64,000 nt of DNA, from the NCBI RefSeq assembly GCF_014873875.1, contig NZ_JADBEM010000001.1:5890001-5954000 (forward strand). The letters are read 5' to 3'. A program made the translations under genes and the position numbers. Below the pieces are notes generated by a model. The model saw only the letters and a list, made by a program, of their open reading frames with translations. It had not been told where the DNA came from and did no database searches. Source of the DNA: Actinopolymorpha pittospori. Lineage in GTDB: Bacteria > Actinomycetota > Actinomycetes > Propionibacteriales > Actinopolymorphaceae. Below are positions 27,607-35,415 of the stretch, piece after piece (the stretch's first letter is position 1; the number at the start of each line of letters is the position of its first letter).

Positions 27607-29028
27607 ATGAACCGCCTGTAAGTGTTGGTGGTGGCTGGCCTGGGGCTGGCTGGCAGGGTTGGCGCCGGTCGCTCGGCGCCCGTTGTGACTCCTGAATCGC
27701 CTGACCCCTCGCGGGTGTCATGCCCGGGATCTGTCCAGTGGGCGCTGGGTGCCGGCGCCGATCCTGGCCCACCACGATGGCTTGATCAGAAGCATGTCCG
27801 CCGAGGGATTGCCGTCCCGCGGCGTGGCTCGTTACAGGCCTGCCTCGTAGTGACTTCTCATCCTGGGCCGACGCCGGCAACGACGTCCGTCCCAGCGAGT
27901 GAGGAGAACATCGTCTTGTCCAGTGTGACAACCACCGTGGCTGACTTCTACCGGTACGTGGTCGGGGTTGACACCCATGCCGCGAGCCACAGTTACGCCA
28001 TCGTCGCCGGCCCCAACGGCGCCCTGATCGACCAGGCGACCTTCCCGACGACCACGGCCGGACTACGGCGAGCGCGTGCTTGGATCGGTCGCCGCACAGG
28101 CGGTGACCTCGACGGCGTACTGGTCGCTGCCGAAGGGACTGGCTCCTACGGCGCCGTGTTGGGCGACGTGCTCGAAGAGGCCGGCTACCGAGTCGTCGAG
28201 GCACCAACGCCCCGACGCGAACGTGGCCGAGGCAAGACGGACACCCTCGACGCGGCGCTCGCCGCCCGATCGACACTGGTGATGCCGCTAGTGCTGTTGC
28301 GGGATCGGCGCGTGGGTGAGGCGCAGACGGCCCTGCAGGTGCTGACCGTTGCTCGAGACCAGCTCAACGCCGACAGGCTGCGGTGCATCAACGCGCTCAC
28401 CGCCCTGATCCGCCGCCACGACTTGGGCCTCGATGCACGTCGGGCGTTGACCGACTCACAGATCACCATGATCGCGGGCTGGCGTCGACGCGAGGAGTCG
28501 CTCGGAGCGGCGACCGCGCGGGCCGAAGCCGTTCGCCTGGCCAAGAGGATCCTCGTCCTTCATAACGAGCTGGCCGACAACCGCAACCAGATCACCACGA
28601 TCGTCGCCGCGCAGGCACCCGAACTGCTCGACCTGCCCGGCGTCGGTGCGATCACTGCCGCGGTGATCCTGGCCGTGTGGTCCCACCCCGGCCGGATCCG
28701 TAGCGAGGCCGCGTTCGCCCAGATCGCCGGCACCTGCCCGATCCCGGCATCCTCGGGCAACACAGTCCGGCATCGGCTCAACCGCGGTGGCGATCGGCGG
28801 CTCAATCGGGCGCTCAACACCATCGTGCTCACCCGGATGCGCACCGACACCAACACCCGGGCCTACGTCGAGCGGCGCCTGGCCGAGGGCAAGACGAGCA
28901 AGGAGATCCGACGTTGCCTCAAGCGCTACACGAGCCGTCAGATCTTCCGCACCCTCGCCGCAACGCACCGCCCACCTGAGATGGTCCCGTCTGCGGCTTG
29001 ACACGACATAGAAGCATCCCGGGGCTTT
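27607..29028 (+). mobile_element. IS110-family insertion sequence
   Basis: Bounds are inferred from where the split membrane-protein gene stops and resumes, so they are good to about 20 bases. As normal for IS110, no terminal inverted repeats are evident. The element has about 300 bases of non-coding DNA before the transposase start and only about 25 behind it, the layout in which IS110 elements encode their guide (bridge) RNA at the long non-coding end. Confidence 0.75.
27916..29001 (+). CDS. IS110-family transposase
   Basis: A 361-residue DEDD recombinase. TTG at 27916 is chosen as start because of GTGAGGAG upstream; the frame is open earlier but has no similarity there. RuvC-like core: VGVDTHAASHSYAIV (first Asp), LVAAEGTGSYGAVLGDVL (Glu), RGKTDTLDAALAARS (Asp pair). 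The C-terminal domain has LDLPGVGAITAAVILAVWSH, FAQIAGTCPIPASSGNTVRH with the serine typical of the family, and RLNRGGDRRLNRALNTIV. Intact and probably active when inserted. It splits a membrane-protein gene. Confidence 0.92.
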   Translation: MSSVTTTVADFYRYVVGVDTHAASHSYAIVAGPNGALIDQATFPTTTAGLRRARAWIGRRTGGDLDGVLVAAEGTGSYGAVLGDVLEEAGYRVVEAPTPRRERGRGKTDTLDAALAARSTLVMPLVLLRDRRVGEAQTALQVLTVARDQLNADRLRCINALTALIRRHDLGLDARRALTDSQITMIAGWRRREESLGAATARAEAVRLAKRILVLHNELADNRNQITTIVAAQAPELLDLPGVGAITAAVILAVWSHPGRIRSEAAFAQIAGTCPIPASSGNTVRHRLNRGGDRRLNRALNTIVLTRMRTDTNTRAYVERRLAEGKTSKEIRRCLKRYTSRQIFRTLAATHRPPEMVPSAA

Positions 29029-29226
29029 GAGGTCGATGATCGAATTCGAGCGATATCCACGGATGGCAGTCGATATCCTCCTGTCGTTTACCGCGAGGAA
29101 GGCTCTCGGGACTGGTTGTGGGCCGGCGGTTTCCTGGTCGTCTCGGTCGTGGCTGGCTTCGTGTGGGTGGCGGCAGTTTTCGCGCGGTTGACTCGCCGAG
29201 GTCCGTGGCGAGTCGAGTCCCCATAG

Positions 29227-29687
29227 CGTCCTCACCGGTACGGAGGGGCACAGGGCCGGCGGCTTTAGCCACCTCGCTTGGTCTGGCACCCGAAGACCGG
29301 GGGCCCGCGGCGGGCGGTTGGCGGCAGGCAGGAAGCTGCCCGCCGAGCCGGGACAGGCTACCTACGGGCCGCGGCCTCTCGGACCAAGCCAGGCCACCGG
29401 CCAAACGCGCCGGCCAGCGGTCCCGGGCGGTTCACGCCCCGGGTGCCTCGTGCGATTGCTTCGGGCACGGCGGGTGTGTCGCGCTCGTGGAGGTGCCCCT
29501 CGAGGAGGAGGGCGGAGTGGGGGACAGAGGCTCTCGCCCTTCGCCGCGACTTAACCGGCGACCGTTGCTACGGTCGACCGTCGTAGGCCGGGGGTCTCCT
29601 TGTCCGGGGGTGCCCGGCTCCGGCGGCCTCGGGACTGGCACGCACAAACTGGGCCTGGGGCCGTCCTTGACCCGGAAGGGACAAAAG
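29227..29687. other. No supported gene upstream of glsB-like gene
   Basis: GC-rich, with frames on both strands but no convincing protein. Probably promoter and leader of the small membrane-protein gene that follows. Confidence 0.35.
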
Positions 29688-29981
29688 ATGGAAATCGTTG
29701 GCGTCATCATCGCGGGAGTCATCATCGGCCTGCTCGGCAAGTGGGTCGCCCCGAGTGACCGGGACAACATTCCGCTCTGGTTGACCGTTATCTGTGGGAT
29801 CGGTGGAGTGCTCATCGGCTACTACGCCGCCGCTGCGCTCGGGGTGGCCGCGACGCCTGGTGTCGACTGGGTGCGGTGGATCGTCAGTATCATCGTCGCG
29901 GCAGTACTCGTCATGATCGCCGCCTTGATTACCGGGAGGCGACGGGGAAGGCTCACCGGCAAACGCGGCAAGGCCATCTGA
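29688..29981 (+). CDS. GlsB/YeaQ/YmgE family stress-response membrane protein
   Basis: A 97-residue integral membrane protein (transglycosylase-associated family). The ATG at 29688 follows GGAAGGGA. Three hydrophobic segments are evident: VGVIIAGVIIGLLGKWVAP (3-22), WLTVICGIGGVLIGYYAAAA (about 30-50) and WIVSIIVAAVLVMIAALI (about 62-80), with a basic tail GRRRGRLTGKRGKAI. The Gly-rich helix pattern GxxxGxxGK is characteristic. The exact role is unknown; relatives respond to acid or osmotic stress. No operon partner. Confidence 0.85.
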   Translation: MEIVGVIIAGVIIGLLGKWVAPSDRDNIPLWLTVICGIGGVLIGYYAAAALGVAATPGVDWVRWIVSIIVAAVLVMIAALITGRRRGRLTGKRGKAI

Positions 29982-30257
29982 ACCCTGGACCGAAGCCCCC
30001 CGGTCGACCTCGGCCACCGCCCGCGCCTCAGGCGTGGTCAGGTCCACCGGCGACATCTCGACCTGCACCCTCGCCGTCTGCACCGCAGCCGACTCGACGG
30101 CATCGGTTCCAACGGCGAGGACGGGCTCCCACAGCCGACGTGGGCCCCAACGAGGATGGTCCCGCCGCATCTGACAGACGTCTTCAGCGTGAGGAGTTCC
30201 ACGTCGGGAACGACCGAGTAGGTGACGCCGTCGAGGTGGGGCAGTTGCCGGCCCTGC

Positions 30258-30560
30258 GTGTCGACCCAGGCGTTCGACGACCCAGCCCGGTCCGCGAACC
30301 TCGCCCGCTTCAACTTCCTCGACCCCCGGCGCGAACGACTTCTACCCGGACTGGGACGACGCCGCCAACACAACCGTCGCTCTCCTGCGTACCGAAGCTG
30401 GCCGCGACCCGTACAACCGTGAGCTGTCCGACCTCGTTGGCGACCTCGCCACCCGCAGCGAACAGTTCCGCACCCGGTGGGCCGCCCACAACGTGCGGCT
30501 GCACCGCACCGGTGCGGTGCGGTGCGGCTGCACCGCACCGGCATCAAACAGACTCTTCCC
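30258..30560 (+). pseudogene. MmyB-like XRE regulator, C-terminal remnant
   Basis: NLARFNFLDPR and, one frame over, ANDFYPDWDDAANTTVALLR, TEAGRDPYNRELSDLVGDLA, TRSEQFRTRWAAHNVRLHRT match the ligand-binding end of MmyB-type XRE regulators. A frameshift separates the first piece from the rest near 30331. The end is disrupted by a local duplication (next entry). The helix-turn-helix half is gone. Confidence 0.65.
30491..30542. repeat. Local tandem duplication, GC-rich
   Basis: The 20-mer GTGCGGCTGCACCGCACCGG occurs twice with an 11-base spacer of related sequence (TGCGGTGCG core). It lies at the end of the MmyB-like remnant and shifts its frame, so it looks like replication slippage in a GTGCGG-rich tract. 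Nearby, 29982-30257 holds only scraps of protein-like sequence on the minus strand (VDTQGRQLPHLDGVTYSVV) that I cannot place. Confidence 0.7.
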
Positions 30561-30599
30561 AGTTGAGGGTGTAGCGATCGCTGGAGCGTCGATCCTAGG

Positions 30600-30960
30600 T
30601 AGCGGGCCACCGGCGCCTTTGAGGACATCGATCGGGATCGACTGTTCGCCGCGCTGGTGTCTTGGTGCCACACGTGTCCGCAACCGCTGCACCGGTAACG
30701 GCGCACGACGACCTCGAGCACCGTGGGGCGCCAGCTCAGCGCCTGTTGGGTCCAACCGCCGGACCACTGTGTCTCGCGGGACGCGTTCGCGGACGTATCG
30801 TCGACACCACTGATCGGGCTCGACGACCCGGCAGGCAAGTCGGGGGCTGAGCCTCTGCCCGATGACCTCGGGATCGAGCTCATCAAGTCGGCAGAACGTG
30901 GTCGGGTCAGAGCAGGCGAGGCCCGCGGAAGGGGTAGCCCTCGATGCCCTCAGCCTGTCG
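30600..30960 (-). pseudogene. ISL3-family transposase, N-terminal half
   Basis: In two minus-strand frames: ACRVVEPDQWCRRYVRERVP plus RDTVVRRL, then after a shift LSWRPTVLEVVVRRYRCSGC and GHVWHQDTSAA. That is the zinc-ribbon-like N-terminal domain of ISL3 transposases (R-R-Y-R-C-x-x-C-G-H-x-W). No catalytic residues remain. It forms one half of an inside-out pair with 32520-33275. Confidence 0.65.
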
Positions 30961-31047
30961 TGGCGCCGGAACCCGGTGGGCTGTCCACTCTCACGGACCG
31001 GACAACGACGGTCACGTGGGCTGATAGGGCGTGCCACGGTTGGCGGT

Positions 31048-31800
31048 TCAGTCCTTCTTCGCAGGGGGTTGGGCGACGCATAAGATGCCCTTGTTGCCGT
31101 CCTGGTCAGTGATCACGGTGAGCGACGGCGCGTCGCTGTCATCGACGACGGTCCCACCCGCGGCGACGGCGGCGGCGATTCGTTGCTCGGCTACCTCGGG
31201 CGCCACATAGACCTCGACGTGGAACCGCTGACGCGGGGACCCGTGCTCGTCGCCGTCCCCGAACCACAGGTTCGGTACCCGTCCCGTGGCGTCCCGGATC
31301 TCGTCGCTGGGGGACCCGTAGCCCTGGGACTCGGCGTTCCCGGTCAGCAGGGCGGCCCACACCGGGGCGATGGTCGCGGAGTGCGCCGTGTCGAGGCCGA
31401 GCTCGATGACGCTCACCGAGGCCGGGTCGGCGTCGACCTTGTGGTCGGCGGCGATCTCGCTGATCCGTCGGGCGAGGTCGACGTCCTGCTGGGTCACCCA
31501 TTCAACGACGTGTTCGGTGCCCTCGTCGTCGCGGTAAATGGCGTCGGCGGTGACCAGCTTGAGGTCGACGTACCCATTGCCGAGCGACACGCTCGGGTAG
31601 TGTCCCAGCGCGTCGCCCGCCTCGCCCACCGCGGCGACGAACCGTGCGCCGGTGCCGAAGTCGGCGACCAGGTAGCGGGCATGCAGTCCCTGGGCCAGCT
31701 TGCGCCAGTCGGTCAGCTGCGCCTCGGCGATCTCGTCACCCTTCAACATGTCCATGTTCGGGGACCCTATCTGTGATTCAGCTGCAGCGCTCGTGCTCAT
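31048..31800 (-). CDS. Pterin carbinolamine dehydratase / VOC-domain fusion protein
   Basis: A 250-residue two-domain protein. Residues about 18-120 (MLKGDEIAEAQLTDWRKLAQ, ARFVAAVGEAGDALGHYPSV, GNGYVDLKLVT) are pterin-4a-carbinolamine-dehydratase-like; where active enzymes usually have HHP this has HYP, so dehydratase activity is doubtful. Residues about 130-245 (VSVIELGLDTAHSATIAPVW, RQRFHVEVYVAPEVAEQRIA, LTVITDQDGNKGILCV) form a glyoxalase/VOC domain with a candidate metal His and Glu in HVEVYV. The same domain order is common in actinomycetes. Its ATG overlaps the GNAT stop (ATGA). Substrate unknown. Confidence 0.8.
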   Translation of the reverse strand: MSTSAAAESQIGSPNMDMLKGDEIAEAQLTDWRKLAQGLHARYLVADFGTGARFVAAVGEAGDALGHYPSVSLGNGYVDLKLVTADAIYRDDEGTEHVVEWVTQQDVDLARRISEIAADHKVDADPASVSVIELGLDTAHSATIAPVWAALLTGNAESQGYGSPSDEIRDATGRVPNLWFGDGDEHGSPRQRFHVEVYVAPEVAEQRIAAAVAAGGTVVDDSDAPSLTVITDQDGNKGILCVAQPPAKKD

Positions 31801-32432
31801 CGCTTCGCCCGCGCCTTCGTGCTGATCACGCGTTGCGCAGGCACCTCGATCGACATCACGCAGTTCTTCAACCCCTTGGGCCGGACGTACCTGAAGCCGA
31901 GTCGTTCGTAGAGCCGGCGGGTGCCGTTGTAGAGGAACGACGATGACATCTTCTTCGTCTGGTGCGTCAGGTCGTGCGGATAGGCCTCGACCACGCCGCC
32001 ACCGGCCTGCGCGATGAGGTCGAGGGCGCCCCGGATCGCGATCTCGGTGATGCCCCGGCGGCGGTACCTCCGGTCAACGAAGACACAGGTGATCCGGTAG
32101 TCGGGGTCGCGGTCCTTCTCGGCGTCGTACTGCTTGCGATGGTGGATGGTGGGCAGCTCGGTCGGCGTGCCGTACTCCGCCCACGCGATGGCCACTTCGC
32201 CGTCCATCACCAGCGCCGCGTGGGCTGCGCCAGCCTCGACGCACCGCTTCTTCAGCTCCCGGTTGGCCCCGGCCCCCTGCCCGCGCTCGGGGCCGTCGGG
32301 ATGGAACCAGATGCACCAGCAGCCGCCAAAGATCCCGTCGTGTCGCTGCACGAGGGCGTCGAACGCCGGCCAGGTCTCGGCAGTCAGAGGGCTGACCTCC
32401 AACGTCGCGTCGGTGCTCGTCTCGGCACTCAT
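31797..32432 (-). CDS. GNAT-family N-acetyltransferase
   Basis: A 211-residue acetyltransferase, upstream partner of the VOC protein with a 4-base overlap. The acetyl-CoA binding region is ITCVFVDRRYRRRGITEIAI near 112-131 (R/Q-x-x-G-x-G/A type with RRRGI), preceded by HAALVMDGEVAIAWAEYG and followed by GGGVVEAYPHDL and LYERLGFRYVRPKGLKNCVM. A CWCIWFHPDG segment near 40 marks the subgroup that often sits beside VOC or DinB proteins. Probably cytoplasmic; substrate unknown. Confidence 0.85.
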   Translation of the reverse strand: MSAETSTDATLEVSPLTAETWPAFDALVQRHDGIFGGCWCIWFHPDGPERGQGAGANRELKKRCVEAGAAHAALVMDGEVAIAWAEYGTPTELPTIHHRKQYDAEKDRDPDYRITCVFVDRRYRRRGITEIAIRGALDLIAQAGGGVVEAYPHDLTHQTKKMSSSFLYNGTRRLYERLGFRYVRPKGLKNCVMSIEVPAQRVISTKARAKR

Positions 32433-32519
32433 GGACTTACCGTAGAACGGTTACCGGACGATGCGCGTCCGGATCAGCGACTCGCCATAAGTCCACGTCG
32501 AGCGCCCTCAAGCTGCTCC

Positions 32520-33275
32520 TCGGTGGGTTCCCGTGTTCGACCCACCCCATCGGGCGCGGACTCCGGTGACAGAACTGGCCTGGAGCCTCCGGCCTCGAGC
32601 AGGGACCTGGCGATGTAGTTGGTCAGGTTCCGGAACCCGAGTGCGCTGCCGCGGAGGTGTTCGAGTCGGCCGTGGCCTCGGTCGGGCCGTTGCTGGTGCC
32701 GGGTCGGTCGAAGTAGGCCGGCACGTCGGCGGCGCGCTTCTTCAAGGTTCGGCCCAGCGTGATGACCTCGGTCAGTGTCTTGGGTACGCCGGTGCTGATC
32801 GAGTCGATCAACTGGACCACCAGCTCGCGGCCACGACGTCGGTCCTCCTCGCGGTAGTCCGCGATCATCCGCTGGTAGATGCCCCAGGTCGCTTCGACCT
32901 CGACGTGCTCCTCGGTGGCGAACAAGGCGGTGAGCCGGTCGATCTGGTTGTCGGTGAGCAGCCCGGCGCCGGTGTGCAGGGTCCGTCGTGCACGGTAGAG
33001 CGGGTCGTCCTTGCGGCCACGGTGACCGTTGATCGCCAGCTGTACGCGGCGGCGGCACTTGTCGAGGGCGTCACCGGCCAGGCGGACGACGTGGAAGGGA
33101 TCCATAACCGCGACCGCGTCGGGCAGTTCTTCGGCGGTGGCGGTCTTGAAGCCGGTGAACCCGTCCATCGCGACCACCTCCACCTGGTCGCGCCATGCGT
33201 CGGGGCGCTCGGCGAGCCAGGTCTTGAACGCCTTCTTGGAGCGGCCCTCGACCAGGATGTAACAACACATCCCGA
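32520..33275 (-). pseudogene. ISL3-family transposase, C-terminal half, frameshifted
   Basis: ILVEGRSKKAFKTWLAERPD, VVAMDGFTGFKTATAEELPD, AVAVMDPFHVVRLAGDALDK give two catalytic Asp regions of an ISL3 transposase; near 32690 the frame shifts and the end continues in another frame as GRLEHLRGSALGFRNLTNYI ARS-type sequence. The N-terminal 200 or so residues are missing here, and a similar N-terminal half lies 1.6 kb to the left in the same orientation. Confidence 0.8.
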
Positions 33276-33330
33276 CCAGGAGACACCACCACGCACACGA
33301 GTCGTCAGACCAAACATCGCCCGTGCTCTG

Positions 33331-33762
33331 TCACTCGCCGGGAACTGCCTGGTCGTTGTCCTTGAGTCGGCCCCACCCGTACCAGCGCTGCACCTCGATC
33401 CAGGCGTTGTAACGCCTGCGGTCGCGCTGGGCGTACTCCCGCCCGAAGTACTGCTGGGAGAGACGGTCGATGCCGGACAGGTCTACGTCCTCACTGATCT
33501 CCGCCACTCGGCCGATGAGGGTGACATGCGTGTACCAGTCATCCTCGTCCAGGACAGTGAGCGAGACCCTCGGATCACGGCGTAGGTGCTTGAGCCGTAC
33601 CCGCCCTTCGTCCATGTTGATCAGCACCCGGCCATCGTCCTCCCACAGGTACCAGGTCGCGGTCGTCACCGAGTCCCCGTCGGGGCGGAGTGTGGCGATG
33701 ACGGCGGGGTTGGGGCGGCGCAGCATGGCGACGGCGTCTTCGGGCAGCGGGGGCAGCGACAC
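33331..33762 (-). CDS. PPOX-class F420-dependent/flavin oxidoreductase
   Basis: A 143-residue split-barrel protein of the pyridoxamine-phosphate-oxidase superfamily. The start is the GTG at 33762, with AGGAG eight bases before it; the longer upstream frame is not supported. Features: NPAVIATLRPDGDSVTTATW near 18-37, RVLINMDEGRVRLKHLRRDP near 45-64, RVSLTVLDEDDWYTHVTLIG near 65-84, AEISEDVDLSGIDRLSQQYF. This order is typical of actinobacterial F420-binding PPOX proteins. Likely cytoplasmic, a small-molecule reductase of unknown substrate. Confidence 0.85.
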   Translation of the reverse strand: MSLPPLPEDAVAMLRRPNPAVIATLRPDGDSVTTATWYLWEDDGRVLINMDEGRVRLKHLRRDPRVSLTVLDEDDWYTHVTLIGRVAEISEDVDLSGIDRLSQQYFGREYAQRDRRRYNAWIEVQRWYGWGRLKDNDQAVPGE

Positions 33763-34049
33763 GGGATTCTCCTGTGCGGATCGTTGTCGGCCGTCTCCAG
33801 CCGTGATGGGCCGTGACGGTCCTGGTTGATCGTGATCGTTCCCACCCGAAGACCAGAGGACTCCCGTGACATCCGTCTGGCTGTGGCCGGTGAGGACGAG
33901 GGGGGCGGGGTGGCGCGTTGCCGTACCCGCTGTGCCCGTCGTCGACCTTCCAGCGGCTTGCTTACGTCCTGCGCCACGCGATGACGGCCTGACCATCGCC
34001 CGCGCGGCATATACGCGGCTGGCGAACTTCCCGCTCCGCTGACGCATCC
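33763..34049. other. No supported gene
   Basis: Leader of the PPOX gene and island-end DNA. A CATATACGCGG motif near 34007 resembles those at about 11678 and 11962. Confidence 0.3.
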
Positions 34050-34305
34050 GCAGGTCAGAGGGTGGTCGGCGTCCTTCTGTAAAGCCGTTGGCCCGAGGGC
34101 AGTCGACACCTCGCCCGACGACTCCGACGGTAGGAGGGGTCTGGCGGGTTGCGCGCTGGAGTGTGACCGACCGGCTGGGCTGCGGGATGTGTCGCTCATG
34201 CGCACGGTCGTGGTGCGGGTTGTGGTGCGAAATGGCGTCGGCGCGGGTGGTTGTGGGGGAGTGGTCTGGGGGCAAAGTCGCTGGTAGATGGCGTGGTCGG
34301 TGTTG
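34050..34305 (+). repeat. Right copy of long direct repeat (island end)
   Basis: 34261-34305 equals 14421-14465 base for base. 34050-34094 is a relative (about 85 percent) of 11716-11760, the tRNA-Tyr scar, sharing GCAGGTCAGAG, GTGGT, GGCGTC and TTCTGTAAA. Between them this copy has about 110 bases that are absent from the left copy. The block is thus a mosaic of two tRNA-associated end sequences. Confidence 0.75.
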
Positions 34306-34311
34306 GGAGGG

Positions 34312-34356
34312 TTCTCATAATCCCTGGGTCGCGGGTTCGAGTCCCGCCCGCCGCGC
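34312..34356 (+). tRNA. tRNA-Met(CAT)-like 3' half
   Basis: Loop CTCATAA (anticodon 34316-34318), T-arm GCGGGTTCGAGTCCCGC at 34331-34347 and acceptor strand CCGCCGC followed by GCA. The 5' half is missing: the left side is the island repeat and makes neither anticodon stem nor D-arm. This is the arrangement expected at the distal end of an element integrated into a tRNA gene. Not a functional tRNA. Confidence 0.65.
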
Positions 34357-34525
34357 ACGCACCTCGTGCGGAACCGCGGCACACCGGCCGGCTACCGCCT
34401 TTGCGGGCGGCGCCGGGGCACCGTCCTAGGGCTCGCCCGGCGGATCCGGCGGTGACTCACTCATCGAAACCTCAGAGGGCGCCGCCCTCCGAACCTCCCG
34501 GCGGTCCTCTCTGGCAGAGGAGCCT

Positions 34526-35122
34526 TCACACGGGACGGCTTGTGCCGGCATCGTCAGCCGGCCGGAAGTAGTCGGCAGCATCTTGCGCACCGCTTACTTG
34601 GTTCCGCCAGAATGTCGGGCCTGCAGCCACGGATCCGCCAGCGCCGATCCGGCCGTCGATGAGTTCGCGGATGATGTCGGCATGCCCGGCGTGCTGCGCG
34701 GTCTCGCTGACCATCATGATCATGAGCACTCCCAGCGTTGTCTCTTGGTGGCCCTCCGCCCAATGCGCAACATGGCCCGGGCTGTCCAAGTCATGCTCGG
34801 CGATCGTGACGTCAGCATGAGCTCCGGCCCTCCGGTAGACGCCGGTGATGTAGTCACTGGACTCGTCGGGCGTCGCCCACATCAGCTCGGTGCTCGGGTC
34901 ATCTCGGAACCAAGACGGCCGCTCGTAGGCATCCCGACCGAACGAGTCGCCGAAGTAGCCATACTCCAGACCAGCCAGATGCTTCACCAAACCGAGCAGG
35001 TTCGTGCCCGTCGGAGTCAGTGGGCGACGCCGGTCATACTCCGGCAAGCCCTCCAGCTTGGCGAGCATCACTGAGCGGCGTCCACGCAGAGCCGCCAGCA
35101 GCTCCGCTTTGAGATCGGTCAT
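34526..35122 (-). CDS. DinB-family (DUF664-type) protein
   Basis: A 198-residue four-helix-bundle protein of the DinB/YfiT superfamily, often mycothiol- or metal-dependent transferases. Start at 35122 with GAGG upstream. Metal-ligand pattern: GLVKHLAGLEYGYFGDSFGR near 42-61 (His48), the helix with TIAEHDLDSPGHVAHW near 105-120, and MMVSETAQHAGHADIIRELI near 137-156, whose two His complete the triad. The last 30 residues look disordered. Intact single gene just right of the tRNA-Met half. Confidence 0.8.
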   Translation of the reverse strand: MTDLKAELLAALRGRRSVMLAKLEGLPEYDRRRPLTPTGTNLLGLVKHLAGLEYGYFGDSFGRDAYERPSWFRDDPSTELMWATPDESSDYITGVYRRAGAHADVTIAEHDLDSPGHVAHWAEGHQETTLGVLMIMMVSETAQHAGHADIIRELIDGRIGAGGSVAAGPTFWRNQVSGAQDAADYFRPADDAGTSRPV

Positions 35123-35415
35123 CACCTCACCTCGCGACCTGACCCTACCGAGCATGGGTGATGCTCGCTCAAGCAAGCTCGTCGTGCCACTTGCGTGCCA
35201 GATGGGGCAGCTGATCATGGTCCGTCACGGAAAACGGCGGACACGACCTTAGCCGTCTCCCGGTCAAGTCCGCGACGTGGTTTGGCCGGCCCCACCGGAT
35301 CGAGGCCGGGCCATCCAATGGGTCATCAGCCCAGGGGCCCGGGCAGGTCGCTCCGGGACACTCGTGGCCATCCTCTCTGGCGGGCCAAGCACGCGAAGCC
35401 GTAGGCGTACGTTTC

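Larger units (their letters stand above)
27350..29226 (+). pseudogene. Small membrane protein gene split by the IS110 element
   Basis: Left part (about 27350-27606): WDKRAGERLYALFGWFGTPV, LVAFGLFFPIQDIGPAWEAS, then GTLIVTERECHRRTCGAVGS and IVHIEEARL, that is one membrane helix followed by an external two-Cys domain. Right part (about 29030-29226): DDRIRAISTDGSRYPPVVYR, EEGSRDWLWAGGFLVVSVVA, GFVWVAAVF, a second helix and stop. Joined without the insertion they make one two-helix protein of about 150 residues, of a type common in actinomycetes but of unknown role. The first codons are unclear. Confidence 0.65.

Noticed and set aside
30491..30542. CRISPR-like or structured repeat
   Set aside because: Only two units with an 11-base related spacer inside a gene remnant; local slippage explains it better. 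No CRISPR array was seen anywhere in the window.
14351..34356. Active integrative conjugative element
   Set aside because: No integrase, excisionase, relaxase or transfer gene is readable between the repeats, so only a remnant island is claimed.
34142..34382. Protein-coding frame on the minus strand containing GGRDSNPRPRDYE-like sequence
   Set aside because: This is a well-known artefact of translating a tRNA gene in antisense. It in fact supports the tRNA-Met 3' half.
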